A stretch of 64,000 bases of DNA. Origin: Halobacillus naozhouensis (GTDB lineage: Bacteria; Bacillota; Bacilli; Bacillales; Halobacillaceae). Under the pieces are notes generated by a model that was not told the origin of the DNA, searched no databases, and was given only the letters and a program-made list of their open reading frames with translations. Shown here in pieces: positions 1-7,977 of the stretch. The position numbers and the translations under genes were made by a program. Location of the stretch: NCBI RefSeq assembly GCF_029714185.1, contig NZ_CP121671.1, positions 310,001 through 374,000 of the forward strand, written 5' to 3'. Each line of letters opens with the position of its first letter. Position 1 is the stretch's first letter.

Positions 1-480
1 AACGAGTGAGGTCGCTTTTAACATTTGAATTAAGTAATTTCCAAACTCCGGAAGCATCATCCGAATGGCCTGGGGCAGGATTACAAATCTCATTCGCTGA
101 AATCTAGACATATTTAAGGCAGTCGCTGCTTCTGACTGACCGGAGGAGACAGCTAAAATCGACCCACGAACGACTTCAGACATATAGGCGCCGTAGTTCA
201 TGCCGATCGTGATGACCCCTATAAGATAAGCTGACAGCTCGATGCCTAATAAACCCGGCAATACGTAGAAAAACCAGAATAACTGGACAACTAATGAGGT
301 ACCTCTAAATACTTCAATATAAACTTTGGTGAAGTTTCGTATAAGGAAATTCTTAGAAAGGCGTCCGAACCCGGCTAAAAATGCAATAAGGTAGCCAAAA
401 ATAGCTGAGCCGATTAGAACAGTAATCGTTATATCTAAACCTTCTAATAGTATGGGAATTATCTCAACATAATTGTTAAT
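1..480 (-). CDS. ehuC: Ectoine/hydroxyectoine-type ABC transporter permease EhuC (partial, cut by window edge)
   Basis: Inner-membrane permease of a polar amino acid-type ABC importer (His/Glu/Gln family). The 160 visible residues hold hydrophobic segments and the EAA-type loop near residues 121-141 (SGQSEAATALNMSRFQRM), which docks the ATPase. It lies just downstream of the EhuB-like binding protein on the same strand, which supports ectoine uptake; the rest of the gene is off the left edge. The start is odd. After an in-frame TGA at 487-489 there is no ATG, GTG or TTG until about residue 64. The best SD (AAAGGGTGAG) is correctly spaced for an ATT codon at 480-478. That implies a rare AUU start or a sequence error. 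Substrate is inferred from the neighbour. Confidence 0.85.
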   Translation of the reverse strand, partial: MNNYVEIIPILLEGLDITITVLIGSAIFGYLIAFLAGFGRLSKNFLIRNFTKVYIEVFRGTSLVVQLFWFFYVLPGLLGIELSAYLIGVITIGMNYGAYMSEVVRGSILAVSSGQSEAATALNMSRFQRMRFVILPQAIRMMLPEFGNYLIQMLKATSLV

Positions 481-505
481 TTGAGCTCACCCTTTCTTTT
501 TTCTG

Positions 506-536
506 AAAAAAAGGCACCCGGTTATCGGGTGCCTTT
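506..536 (-). terminator. Intrinsic terminator/attenuator between ehuB and ehuC
   Basis: Perfect 10-bp arms (AAAGGCACCC at 510-519 and its complement at 527-536) with a 7-nt loop. On the minus strand it is followed by a run of T. It lies after the ehuB stop and before the ehuC SD, so it probably lowers read-through and keeps binding protein in excess over permease. Confidence 0.75.
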
Positions 537-548
537 CACATTCGTTAT

Positions 549-1433
549 TTACCCTTTACAAAGCTCTTCTACTGTTATGTCTTCTGTGATGAGGTTACCA
601 TCGCCGAAGAATTCAACGGAATTTACGATCTCTGCCAATTCGCCGCTTTCTTTCATCTTCTTCAGCTCTTCGTTATACGCTTCACGGAGTTCGTCAGAGT
701 CTTGGGAAAAGCCTGCTGCACCGTAACTTGGTACTCCTTCTACATCAGGCTGTTTGAATTCTTCAACATATTCCAGTGACTCGCCGCCTGTTGATTTCAT
801 GGCTTTTTTCACGGTTAGCTCAGTAGCAGTTGTTGCCTGGGCACGTCCTGTTTTAACAGCATCAAGGGTTGCAGCAATATCAGGGTATGTTTCAATTTGA
901 TCTTCACTTACTCCTGCGCTTTTCAGGAAGTCAACCTCAGTAGCTCCTGACATAACCGCAACTTTCACATCCGGATTTTCTGCAATATCTTTGTAACTGG
1001 TTAAAGAAAGAGGGTTCCCTTTCTCGACAACCATTCCTTCACCATATTTAATTCCTGGCATACCGAAGTCAATTTGTTCACAACGATTTGGTTTAATGGC
1101 CATCGCAGCGGTAATAACGTCGAACTTTCCGGTTTTAACACCTGGAATAAGCTGTTTCCATTCTGCGATTTCACCTCGTACTTCTTCAACTCCCATGTTT
1201 GCAAAGGCTGCTTTTGCAATTTCAACAGCCACACCTTTTAATTCATCACCTTCTTTATAGGCGTAAGGAGCTTCGTTTGCAAACCCAACTGTCACATAAC
1301 CCTGTTCTTTGATTTTAGCAAGGGCAGAATCTCCACCATCGCTGCCATTACCATTGGATTCTTCAGATCCACAGGCTGCTAGCAGCATAATGGAAAACGC
1401 AATCATAAGAATTGAGAGTAATCTCTTTTTCAT
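549..1433 (-). CDS. ehuB: Ectoine/hydroxyectoine-binding lipoprotein EhuB
   Basis: Extracellular solute-binding lipoprotein (SBP family 3), 294 aa, that captures the osmolyte and delivers it to the Ehu permeases. The signal peptide has a lipobox (LLAAC, Cys21) followed by a Ser/Gly/Asn-rich linker. The mature part begins with the family pattern KIKEQGYVTVGFANEAPYAY and continues with the internal PDVKVAVMSGATE stretch seen in EhuB proteins. The SD AAGGAGGTC precedes the ATG. The ehuC permease follows on the same strand. A 16-bp inverted repeat lies about 80 bp upstream. The SBP3 family call is firm; ectoine specificity is by resemblance to EhuB and may be another compatible solute or amino acid. 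Confidence 0.85.
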   Translation of the reverse strand: MKKRLLSILMIAFSIMLLAACGSEESNGNGSDGGDSALAKIKEQGYVTVGFANEAPYAYKEGDELKGVAVEIAKAAFANMGVEEVRGEIAEWKQLIPGVKTGKFDVITAAMAIKPNRCEQIDFGMPGIKYGEGMVVEKGNPLSLTSYKDIAENPDVKVAVMSGATEVDFLKSAGVSEDQIETYPDIAATLDAVKTGRAQATTATELTVKKAMKSTGGESLEYVEEFKQPDVEGVPSYGAAGFSQDSDELREAYNEELKKMKESGELAEIVNSVEFFGDGNLITEDITVEELCKG

Positions 1434-1497
1434 AATTGACCTCCTTAAGTTGATTTATAGGATAAGTATCAAGAAATGTGGTGCATCGGTCTTAGGG

Positions 1498-1532
1498 CGA
1501 GATATCTAGGCAAGTAGTATTTATACTACCAA
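1498..1532 (-). promoter_or_regulatory. Candidate ehuB promoter with inverted-repeat operator
   Basis: The inverted repeat GTAGTAT-TT-ATACTAC is at 1514-1529. On the minus strand it lies between a weak -35-like TTGGTA (1532-1527) and a -10-like TAGATA about 18 nt further on, so it could be an operator in the spacer. The rest of the 1434-1780 divergent gap shows no gene. Confidence 0.35.
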
Positions 1533-1780
1533 GGTTACAAAAAAACAGCAAACTCTAAATTTTCCGATTATAACGAATATAAGGTCTTTAGACAGTGTTT
1601 ATTACGGACAACTTCCATATCCTTTAAATACGTAGGATATTTGTAATAAGTTTGTAAAATAAGAGCTTTAGTACATGCTATGAAAGTATCATGAAAAATA
1701 GACGTGCAATCGAATGATTCGCCCAAACCCGACTCCTTTAGTATGATTTAAGAAGGAGAGTAATGGGGAGTGAATAGTTA

Positions 1781-2941
1781 ATGAATAAGATATTAAATTC
1801 TTTTATTAAAAATGAAAGACATCAGCGTTTAATTGGAAAAGCTTCGAATATAGCTGAAGAAGCTCGGTTACATGTTAAAGCTGCCGATCGAGAGGCTGCC
1901 TTTTCCGATGAAACCTTGAACGTCATTAAACAAGAGGAGTACCCATCTTTTACCTTGCCAGCCAAATATGGAGGAGAAGATCTTTCTTTATACGAATTCC
2001 TGCTATTACAGGAAACGGTTGCTGTCGGTGATGGCTCCACTGCCTTATCAATGGGCTGGCATCTTGGAATTATGATGGAACTTAGTGAAGATAGACCTTG
2101 GAAACAGGAAACGTTTGAGCGGTTAGCCTGGGAGGTAGCAAGCGAACAAAGGGTAGTTAACCGATTAGCCACAGAAGCAGGGACAGGGAGCCCAACTAGG
2201 GGAGGTGTTCCTGAAACAAAGGCCGTAAAACGAGAGGGAAGATATGTGCTTAACGGCCGCAAAACATTTGCGTCGATGGCCGACCACCTGGACTATTATA
2301 TTGTCTCAGCGTTCGTAGAAGATTTAGATGAAGTGGGCTGGTTTTTAATTGATCGGCATCAGCCTGGACTCCGTGTTGATAAAACCTGGGATACACTAGG
2401 AATGCGTGGTACGGAGAGTGATGATTTAGTTCTTGATGGAGTGGAAGTGAATGAACAAGATTTAGTTGAGGTTAAGGGGCAGAGTAAACCTTCTCCAAAA
2501 GGCTGGCTGCTTCATATTCCAGCCTGTTATTTGGGAATTGCTGTAGCAGCTAGAGACGCGGCTATCGAGTTTGCTACATCCTTTCAGCCGAATAGTCTTG
2601 ATACGACCATTTCAGAGGTAGGGCATATCAGGGATAAAATTGGTGAGATGGAATGGAAACTCATGCAGGCTCATAGTTTCATGTATGCAACGGCCAGGAA
2701 ATGGGATGAAGAACCGGAGAAACGTAAAAAGATGGGCTCCGAACTCGCAGCCGTAAAGCTTACTGTGACGAATGCCGCGAATGAGGTTGTTGATTTGGCG
2801 ATGCGTATCGCTGGCGGGCGAGGGTTGTCGAAACAACAGCCATTTGAAAAATTTTATCGGGATGTGCGTGCAGGTCTGCATAATCCGCCGATGGATGATG
2901 CTGTGTTAAGGATGCTTGCCGGGGAAGCTCTTGATCAATAG
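1781..2941 (+). CDS. Acyl-CoA dehydrogenase family flavoprotein (YdbM-like)
   Basis: 386 aa, full length for the acyl-CoA dehydrogenase superfamily: helical N-terminal domain, central beta domain (about residues 120-225, with the NGRKTFASMAD stretch typical of the flavin-binding region), and C-terminal helical bundle ending in RIAGGRGLSKQQPFEKFYRDV (345-365). It would oxidise an acyl-CoA, or a related substrate, with FAD in the cytoplasm; the natural substrate cannot be read. The start ATG follows AAGGAGAG and GGGGAG motifs; an upstream ATG at 1763 hits a stop at once. The gene stands alone between the ehu genes and its own terminator. It resembles B. subtilis YdbM; a DszC-like flavin monooxygenase is the alternative. 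Confidence 0.8.
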   Translation: MNKILNSFIKNERHQRLIGKASNIAEEARLHVKAADREAAFSDETLNVIKQEEYPSFTLPAKYGGEDLSLYEFLLLQETVAVGDGSTALSMGWHLGIMMELSEDRPWKQETFERLAWEVASEQRVVNRLATEAGTGSPTRGGVPETKAVKREGRYVLNGRKTFASMADHLDYYIVSAFVEDLDEVGWFLIDRHQPGLRVDKTWDTLGMRGTESDDLVLDGVEVNEQDLVEVKGQSKPSPKGWLLHIPACYLGIAVAARDAAIEFATSFQPNSLDTTISEVGHIRDKIGEMEWKLMQAHSFMYATARKWDEEPEKRKKMGSELAAVKLTVTNAANEVVDLAMRIAGGRGLSKQQPFEKFYRDVRAGLHNPPMDDAVLRMLAGEALDQ

Positions 2942-2945
2942 AAAG

Positions 2946-2979
2946 AAAGCATGTTCCTTTAGTCAGGAGCATGCTTTTT
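2946..2979 (+). terminator. Rho-independent terminator
   Basis: Arms GCATGTTCCT (2949-2958) and AGGAGCATGC (2965-2974), one G-T pair, followed by a T run. It ends the acyl-CoA dehydrogenase transcript. Confidence 0.85.
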
Positions 2980-3040
2980 AATTAGGAAGAAAAAATTGGG
3001 GTATCTATAATAGTACACTTAACAACTTAGGGGGCTTAAC

Positions 3041-3601
3041 ATGAGAATCCTTGTTATTAACGGGCACGAATATTATCCCCATTCAAAGGGTGTGCTCAAT
3101 CAAACCCTTTTTCTATACTTGATCGAAAAGGTAAGAAAATCATCTGAATTTCAAACAACAAACATACAAGAGGGGTATGAGGTGAGGGAAGAACAGGAGA
3201 AGGTGAAGTGGGCAGATATTGTAATATATCAAACCCCGATTTATTGTTATAGTGTTCCAGCCTTGTTGAAAAGGTATTTTGACACCGTTCATGAGTATGG
3301 GGTTTTTTTTAAAGGGAACCAAGGTGATTATGGAACGGGTGGTCTGCTTCATGGTAAGCGGTACATGTTTTCAACAACATGGAATGCCCCTCGTTCAGCT
3401 TTTAACAATCCAGACAAATTTTTTGAAGGGAGAGGGGTGGAGGAAGTTCTTTTTCACCTCCATCTTATTCATAAGTATACCGGAATGAAGCCAATTGACA
3501 CATTCGCTTGTTTTAACGTCAAGAAACAGCCCGACTTGGAACAGTATAAAAGTGAATTAGATTCCCATATCAATCGCTTTATCCCGGAACTTACATTTTA
3601 A
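3041..3601 (+). CDS. Flavodoxin-fold NAD(P)H oxidoreductase (MdaB/YwrO type)
   Basis: 186 aa. It begins with the flavodoxin-like pattern RILVINGHEYYPHSKG, which forms the FMN/FAD phosphate loop. It continues with the ADIVIYQTPIYCYSVPALLKR segment characteristic of NQO/MdaB-type quinone reductases, including the conserved PALLKRYFD element. A cytosolic two-electron quinone or drug reductase is the family role; the substrate is unknown. SD is GGGGG, 7-8 nt before ATG. Single gene with its own leader. Confidence 0.8.
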   Translation: MRILVINGHEYYPHSKGVLNQTLFLYLIEKVRKSSEFQTTNIQEGYEVREEQEKVKWADIVIYQTPIYCYSVPALLKRYFDTVHEYGVFFKGNQGDYGTGGLLHGKRYMFSTTWNAPRSAFNNPDKFFEGRGVEEVLFHLHLIHKYTGMKPIDTFACFNVKKQPDLEQYKSELDSHINRFIPELTF

Positions 3602-3750
3602 AAAGAATCAGCAGACGCTCTTCCTTTAATTAAGTATGATTTTCCAAAGGATCCATGTGAGGTGAAAAATTTTAAAGGTGCTATATTACTTTTTAATACA
3701 CTGTACACAATAGACGTGTGCTTTATATTAAGAATTAAGGAGGAAAAAAA

Positions 3751-4305
3751 GTGCAGTTAGCCTCACATGAACTACATGATTTAACTGAATTAACAATGGG
3801 GTGCTATAATACAATTGGCTGTATGGCAAGTTTTATTCAGCAGGCACAAGATCCCGAACTTAAGGATATGCTGACACGTCAATTCCCTTTGCACGTAGCA
3901 GATTACAATTTGAAGGTTGAATTTTTACAAAGTCAAACGACACCGGACATTAGTAAATTTCAACCTGATCAGCCAGTAAGAAAACTCTCCGACTTTACGA
4001 CTGGAACTGTGCCTTTTCAACCGGGCCAGCCAAGAACAGAAGTGCAAACACACAATGACAGAGAGATTGCTACTGCTTATTTATTGAATCAAAAGGGTTC
4101 AGCTAAAAATTACGCTGCAGCAGCGGTGGAGTGTGCAAACCCTGACTTGCGTCATTTCTTAGAAAAAGCATTTTTGAACAGTAACCGTCATGCCTATGAA
4201 ACGTGGCAATATATGGTCCAAAAAGGATACTATCCTTTAATGCCAGCGCCACAGGAAAGTACACAAGATATGGCAGGTTTTTTCACTCCTGTTCCTATAC
4301 AGTAA
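3751..4305 (+). CDS. Spore coat protein, CotF-like
   Basis: 184 aa, GTG start preceded by AAGGAGGAAA with good spacing. The N-terminal part is ferritin-like helical (LTMGCYNTIGCMASFIQQ, then DPELKDMLTRQFPLHVADYN). The C-terminal helical part reads LRHFLEKAFLNSNRHAYETWQYM. This matches the Coat F family of spore coat proteins. The next gene is a manganese catalase, and coat proteins and Mn catalases (CotJC type) often co-occur in Bacillaceae, so both probably act in or on the spore surface. No sigma-E/K promoter could be identified with confidence. Confidence 0.75.
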   Translation: MQLASHELHDLTELTMGCYNTIGCMASFIQQAQDPELKDMLTRQFPLHVADYNLKVEFLQSQTTPDISKFQPDQPVRKLSDFTTGTVPFQPGQPRTEVQTHNDREIATAYLLNQKGSAKNYAAAAVECANPDLRHFLEKAFLNSNRHAYETWQYMVQKGYYPLMPAPQESTQDMAGFFTPVPIQ

Positions 4306-4438
4306 CCATCACGAAGAGGTCCGTTTTCTATCTAATAGAAGGCGGGCTTTCTTGTTTGGAAAAATTTACGGAGAATAGCTGCTTCCTTTTCACAAAAGAT
4401 AACAGGAGTAAATGACTAATTGAAAAGGAGAAATAAAA

Positions 4439-5305
4439 ATGTTCTCACATGTAAAAGAACTTCAATATAATGCTAAACCTTCCCAGCCCGATCCGGTATA
4501 TGCGAAAAAATTGCAGGAAATATTAGGCGGGCAATATGGTGAAATGACTGTTATGATGCAATACCTTTTCCAAGGATGGAACTGCAGAGCTGAAGGCAAA
4601 TATAGAGACATGCTACTTGATATAGGAACGGAAGAAATTGCTCACGTAGAAATGATTGCAACGATGATAGCTCAATTACTGGACGGTGCTCCTGCCCATG
4701 ATCAGGAGCAGGGGGCCAAAGATCCTGCTGTTAAGGCAGTACTCGGTGGCATGAATGCTCAACACGCTATCGTTAATGGACTAGGGGCACAGCCAAATGA
4801 CGCGGCGGGATACCCGTGGAATGCACGATATACGATTGGGAGCGGCAACTTGCTGGCAGACTTCAGAGCGAACTTAAATGCTGAATCACAAGGACGTCTT
4901 CAAGTCGTTCGTCTATATGAAATGACGACTGATCCTGGGGTAAGAGATATGCTTTCTTTCCTGATTGCCAGGGATAAAATGCATCAAAACCAGTGGATGG
5001 CTGCTATTGAGGAATTAGAACAAACTCAGGGAGCTGTGGTCCCGAGCACGTTTAGCCCTGATCATGAGAAGCTTGATGTGGCTTATTCGTTTATGAACTT
5101 TTCTGAAGGAGAAGAAAGCAGTACGGGTCGTTGGGCCAGTGGTCCGGCATTAGATGGGAATGGTACATTCGAATACGTACAGAATCCTGGTGCCAATGGT
5201 CAAAATCCGGCGCTCATACCAGCTCCGGCTTATATTCATGGTACACCTCCAGAGGATATGAGAGTTATGCAAAATAGCGGCGGAATTCAGCCTCATCTGC
5301 AGTAA
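4439..5305 (+). CDS. Manganese (non-heme) catalase
   Basis: 288 aa. It disproportionates hydrogen peroxide with a dimanganese centre. The ligand set of the family is visible: Glu35 (GQYGEMT), Glu66 and His69 (GTEEIAHVEM), Glu149 (LNAESQGR) and His182 (DKMHQNQW). These positions are almost identical to those of characterised Mn catalases. It resembles B. subtilis YdbD and CotJC. SD AAAAGGAGA precedes the ATG. It lies 130 bp after the CotF-like gene, so co-expression during sporulation or stress is plausible. The Pro/Gly-rich C-terminal tail (about 240-288) is typical of the family. Confidence 0.92.
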   Translation: MFSHVKELQYNAKPSQPDPVYAKKLQEILGGQYGEMTVMMQYLFQGWNCRAEGKYRDMLLDIGTEEIAHVEMIATMIAQLLDGAPAHDQEQGAKDPAVKAVLGGMNAQHAIVNGLGAQPNDAAGYPWNARYTIGSGNLLADFRANLNAESQGRLQVVRLYEMTTDPGVRDMLSFLIARDKMHQNQWMAAIEELEQTQGAVVPSTFSPDHEKLDVAYSFMNFSEGEESSTGRWASGPALDGNGTFEYVQNPGANGQNPALIPAPAYIHGTPPEDMRVMQNSGGIQPHLQ

Positions 5306-5524
5306 AAGCATGTTAAAAAGGTGAGTGTCGAGATATATGGAAGAATTTATACCAGCTTCGAATAGGAAAGAAAGACATGAAGAAATTAGGCAGCAACAAT
5401 TTTTGGAAGCGCCTGTGCTGCTTCATTATTTTTTCTAATTTCAGCATAAACACCTGTATATTTACACATGGACCGGTAACACTAAAAATGGTGTATAGAC
5501 ACCAATTTCGACTTCGAGAGGACA

Positions 5525-5701
5525 ATGACTACTATGCGAGAAGGTTTAATTCCAACTGCATTAGGTTCAGCTGTTACGACCACTGGTTATGTCTTGAAGC
5601 AGAAACACGGTTCAAATAAAATGGTTGCTAACACTATGTTTGGCTTTGGATTAGCCCATGTAGTATTAGGTACCATCGATCTTGTTCAACATCGCCGTTA
5701 G
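5525..5701 (+). CDS. Small hypothetical membrane-associated protein (58 aa)
   Basis: Short ORF MTTMREGLIPTALGSAVTTT and onward, ending LGTIDLVQHRR. The SD GAGAGG lies just upstream; the second Met at 5534 (55 aa) has better spacing and may be the true start. Gly/Ala-rich, weakly hydrophobic helices with charged ends. It is followed immediately by two stem-loops, which supports a real transcript. I do not recognise a characterised function. Confidence 0.6.
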   Translation: MTTMREGLIPTALGSAVTTTGYVLKQKHGSNKMVANTMFGFGLAHVVLGTIDLVQHRR

Positions 5702-5706
5702 GAAAA

Positions 5707-5763
5707 GGGAGCACTAATCACCTGCTCCCTCAGCTTGTAGAGGTTTTCTCTACAAGCTTTTTC
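5707..5763 (+). terminator. Tandem stem-loops ending in a rho-independent terminator
   Basis: First hairpin GGGAGCA...TGCTCCC (5707-5729). The second is stronger: AGCTTGTAGAG (5732-5742), GTTTT loop, complement at 5748-5758, then TTTTTC. Confidence 0.85.
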
Positions 5764-5876
5764 GTGCGTACGTACGAGCGAATGCAACCAAACATAAGAT
5801 AGACTTTACATACACAGTTAGGGGTTACAGATTGAAAGTCCCGAATTTTTTCAATTGGGACTTCCAAGTAAATGGC

Positions 5877-6401
5877 CTATGATTCAGCTAATAAATCAGC
5901 AAAAGTTTTTGCATATGGTGGAAGATCCGGAGGGCGACGGGCGGAAATGATATGTTCATCTTTTACAACAGCTTCATCGTGCCAAGTTGCACCGGCATTG
6001 ATCATATCATCCTTAATGCCAGGTGTACTGGTTACCTGGCGCCCTTCTAAAATCCCTGCTGAGATCAATACCCAGCCAGCGTGACAAATTTCGCCAATCG
6101 GTTTATGTTGTTCGTCCATATGACGTACCATGTTGATCACGCTGTCATAACGACGCAATTTATCAGGCGACCACCCGCCTGGAACAAGGATGCCATCGTA
6201 GTCTGCCGGATCGATCTCGTCAAAGGCATAGTCAGAAGTTGCAGGTACCCCATACTTTCCTGGGTACATCTCGTTTGCTTTCTCGCCAACGAGATGTACC
6301 GTTGCTCCCTCCTCCTGCAAGCGTAGCAGCGGATACCAAAGTTCTAAATCTTCAAAGTCATTACTTACGAGTTGAATGACTTTCTTGTCTTGTAAGCGCA
6401 T
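5877..6401 (-). CDS. PfpI/DJ-1 family protein (general stress protein 18-like, YfkM type)
   Basis: 174 aa, full length for the DJ-1/PfpI class. The nucleophile elbow GEICHAG carries Cys106 followed by His107, the family's catalytic pair, and an acidic residue lies near position 17-20 (FEDLE). Family roles include glyoxalase/deglycase or peptidase-like activity under stress; the actual reaction cannot be assigned. SD AAGGAGGTCACC precedes the ATG. The DoxX-like gene lies upstream on the same strand, so the two may be co-expressed. Confidence 0.85.
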   Translation of the reverse strand: MRLQDKKVIQLVSNDFEDLELWYPLLRLQEEGATVHLVGEKANEMYPGKYGVPATSDYAFDEIDPADYDGILVPGGWSPDKLRRYDSVINMVRHMDEQHKPIGEICHAGWVLISAGILEGRQVTSTPGIKDDMINAGATWHDEAVVKDEHIISARRPPDLPPYAKTFADLLAES

Positions 6402-6459
6402 GTGGTGACCTCCTTATCTGTACTAATATAAGTGTATCAAACGGAATAAGCGGATTCGA

Positions 6460-6831
6460 CTATTTTGATACAGCTAACACCCACCATATTAATAACGGCT
6501 GCAGAAAAGGCCGGATCCAGAGAAGAATCTGACTTGTATCCTCGCTCCAGGGGGCGGGAATGCCATTTACGGCAGCATAAATATTAGCCGGTAGAACAGC
6601 CACTAGAAAAAACGCAGTAGCTATTCCTGCTGCACGTCTAGATTGCGGGAAAATAAGGAGCAATGCGAGCAGCCATTCCGTATTACCGGTCATGTAGACA
6701 ATTTCAAGCTCGAGCGGTACAAAATCTGGAATCATTTGTGCATACCCTTTATCATAAATAAAATGAGTTATCCCTGCTATAAAAAGCCCTAAGGTAAAGA
6801 GGTATAAACCGAATTGCTTTAATATCTTCAT
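6460..6831 (-). CDS. DoxX-like small integral membrane protein
   Basis: 123 aa with four predicted membrane helices (about 7-25, 47-63, 68-88, 100-120). The pattern is LFIAGITHFI...FVPLELEIVYMTGNTEWLLALLL, as in DoxX/DoxD-like proteins. Members of this superfamily are membrane proteins linked to redox or stress functions, mostly uncharacterised. SD GGAAGGAAAGG precedes the ATG. It is followed on the same strand by the PfpI/DJ-1 gene. Confidence 0.75.
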   Translation of the reverse strand: MKILKQFGLYLFTLGLFIAGITHFIYDKGYAQMIPDFVPLELEIVYMTGNTEWLLALLLIFPQSRRAAGIATAFFLVAVLPANIYAAVNGIPAPWSEDTSQILLWIRPFLQPLLIWWVLAVSK

Positions 6832-7016
6832 ACCTTTCCTTCCTTTCTAATAAACCAGAAGTGAAACATTTTCCCTTTGATGAACGTATAATTGGATGAA
6901 TAAACTAAAAAATAAGGCAAAGAGTTGATGATATATGCTTGAAAATAGGTATAATAAAGTTTAAGTTTAGCATAATCTTATTTGAATTGTGAATCTAGCA
7001 AAAAGGAGCCGTGGTT

Positions 7017-7916
7017 ATGAAGAAACGGAGTCTGTTGTTCTTAGCCTTTATTGTGATAATTGGTTTTATAATCCCAAAAGGGGCATTTGCTTCTACAGGG
7101 AGTGAAGGGATAAATGAAAAGCTGGGATTGCCAATCGTAGTGTATGGTGAAGCCTTAACGGAGTCGCAAAAGAGCAGAGTTACCGAACTGCTTGAGGTCA
7201 ATCAGCATGAACAAGTGGACGAGTTTACCGTGACGGGTCAGGACCTTGCGAATTATATTGGCGGGAACCCGAATTCTAATATGTACTCCTCTGTTAAAAT
7301 TCTACACCAGGATAACGGAACAGGGCTAAATATTGAAATTGTAACACCGGATCATATCACAGAGGTAACAAAGGAAATGTATGCGAATGCTCTATTGACT
7401 GCTGGTGTAGAGAATGCAGATGTATTCGTTGCCTCGTCCGTTAAAGTAAGCGGACATTCTGCTTTAACAGGTATCTATAAAGCTTATGAGGCTAAAGGGG
7501 TCACGCTTGATAAGGAGCGTATGGAAGTGGCCAGTGAGGAGCTGGATGTTGCGACCTCTATTAGTGAAAAATCCGGAATTGATCAAGCGCAAGTGAGCAA
7601 GCTGCTGACGGAGATTAAAAAAGCGATTGCCGAACAAAATCCTGCTACAAAAGAAGAGGTAGAACAAATTGTGCAGGATCAGCTGCAGAACCTAAACATT
7701 GAATTAAGTCCCGAGGACCGCCAGCGTCTCGTTGATTTATTTGAACAAATGCGCGATCTGAATATTAATTTTGATCAAGTGAAAGACCAGCTTGACGAAC
7801 TTGCAGGAGGCATTCAGGACTTAGTGAATGATGAAGGGTTCTGGAACAGCCTCACATCCGCTGTAAAGAGTTTCTTCCAATCACTAGCTGATTTCATTCG
7901 TTCAATTGTCAGTTAA
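7017..7916 (+). CDS. Secreted DUF1002 protein
   Basis: 299 aa from the ATG at 7017. The GTG at 7011 is only 2 nt from the AAGGAG SD, while the ATG is 8 nt away. Signal peptide with hydrophobic core LLFLAFIVIIGFIIP and a cleavage region near AFAS. The mature part has the DUF1002 pattern GLPIVVYGEALTESQK followed by MYSSVKIL and KVSGHSALTGIYKAYE. The C-terminal half is helical and acidic and ends in an amphipathic segment (FWNSLTSAVKSFFQSLADFI). Function is unknown for the family. It converges on the HTH-TPR gene over a palindromic repeat. Confidence 0.85.
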   Translation: MKKRSLLFLAFIVIIGFIIPKGAFASTGSEGINEKLGLPIVVYGEALTESQKSRVTELLEVNQHEQVDEFTVTGQDLANYIGGNPNSNMYSSVKILHQDNGTGLNIEIVTPDHITEVTKEMYANALLTAGVENADVFVASSVKVSGHSALTGIYKAYEAKGVTLDKERMEVASEELDVATSISEKSGIDQAQVSKLLTEIKKAIAEQNPATKEEVEQIVQDQLQNLNIELSPEDRQRLVDLFEQMRDLNINFDQVKDQLDELAGGIQDLVNDEGFWNSLTSAVKSFFQSLADFIRSIVS

Positions 7917-7938
7917 GTGATATCTATTCCACTTTATA

Positions 7939-7977
7939 CCACCTCAGGTCATCCAAAATTTGGTATACCTGAGGTGG
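7939..7977. repeat. Intergenic palindrome family, copy A (degenerate), between convergent genes
   Basis: CCACCTCAGGT (7939-7949) and ACCTGAGGTGG (7967-7977) pair perfectly; the inner arm has mismatches relative to the other copies. It lies between two convergent genes and can act as a terminator in both directions. It contains the stop codon and last codons of the HTH-TPR gene. Confidence 0.85.

Noticed and set aside
1822..2262. Long antisense ORFs inside well-supported genes
   Set aside because: No SD and no family resemblance; typical shadows of codon bias on the opposite strand.
5377..5619. 80-aa plus-strand ORF overlapping the small 58-aa gene
   Set aside because: Cys/Phe/Arg-rich implausible composition, weak SD, and the other frame has an SD, conserved-looking protein and terminator.
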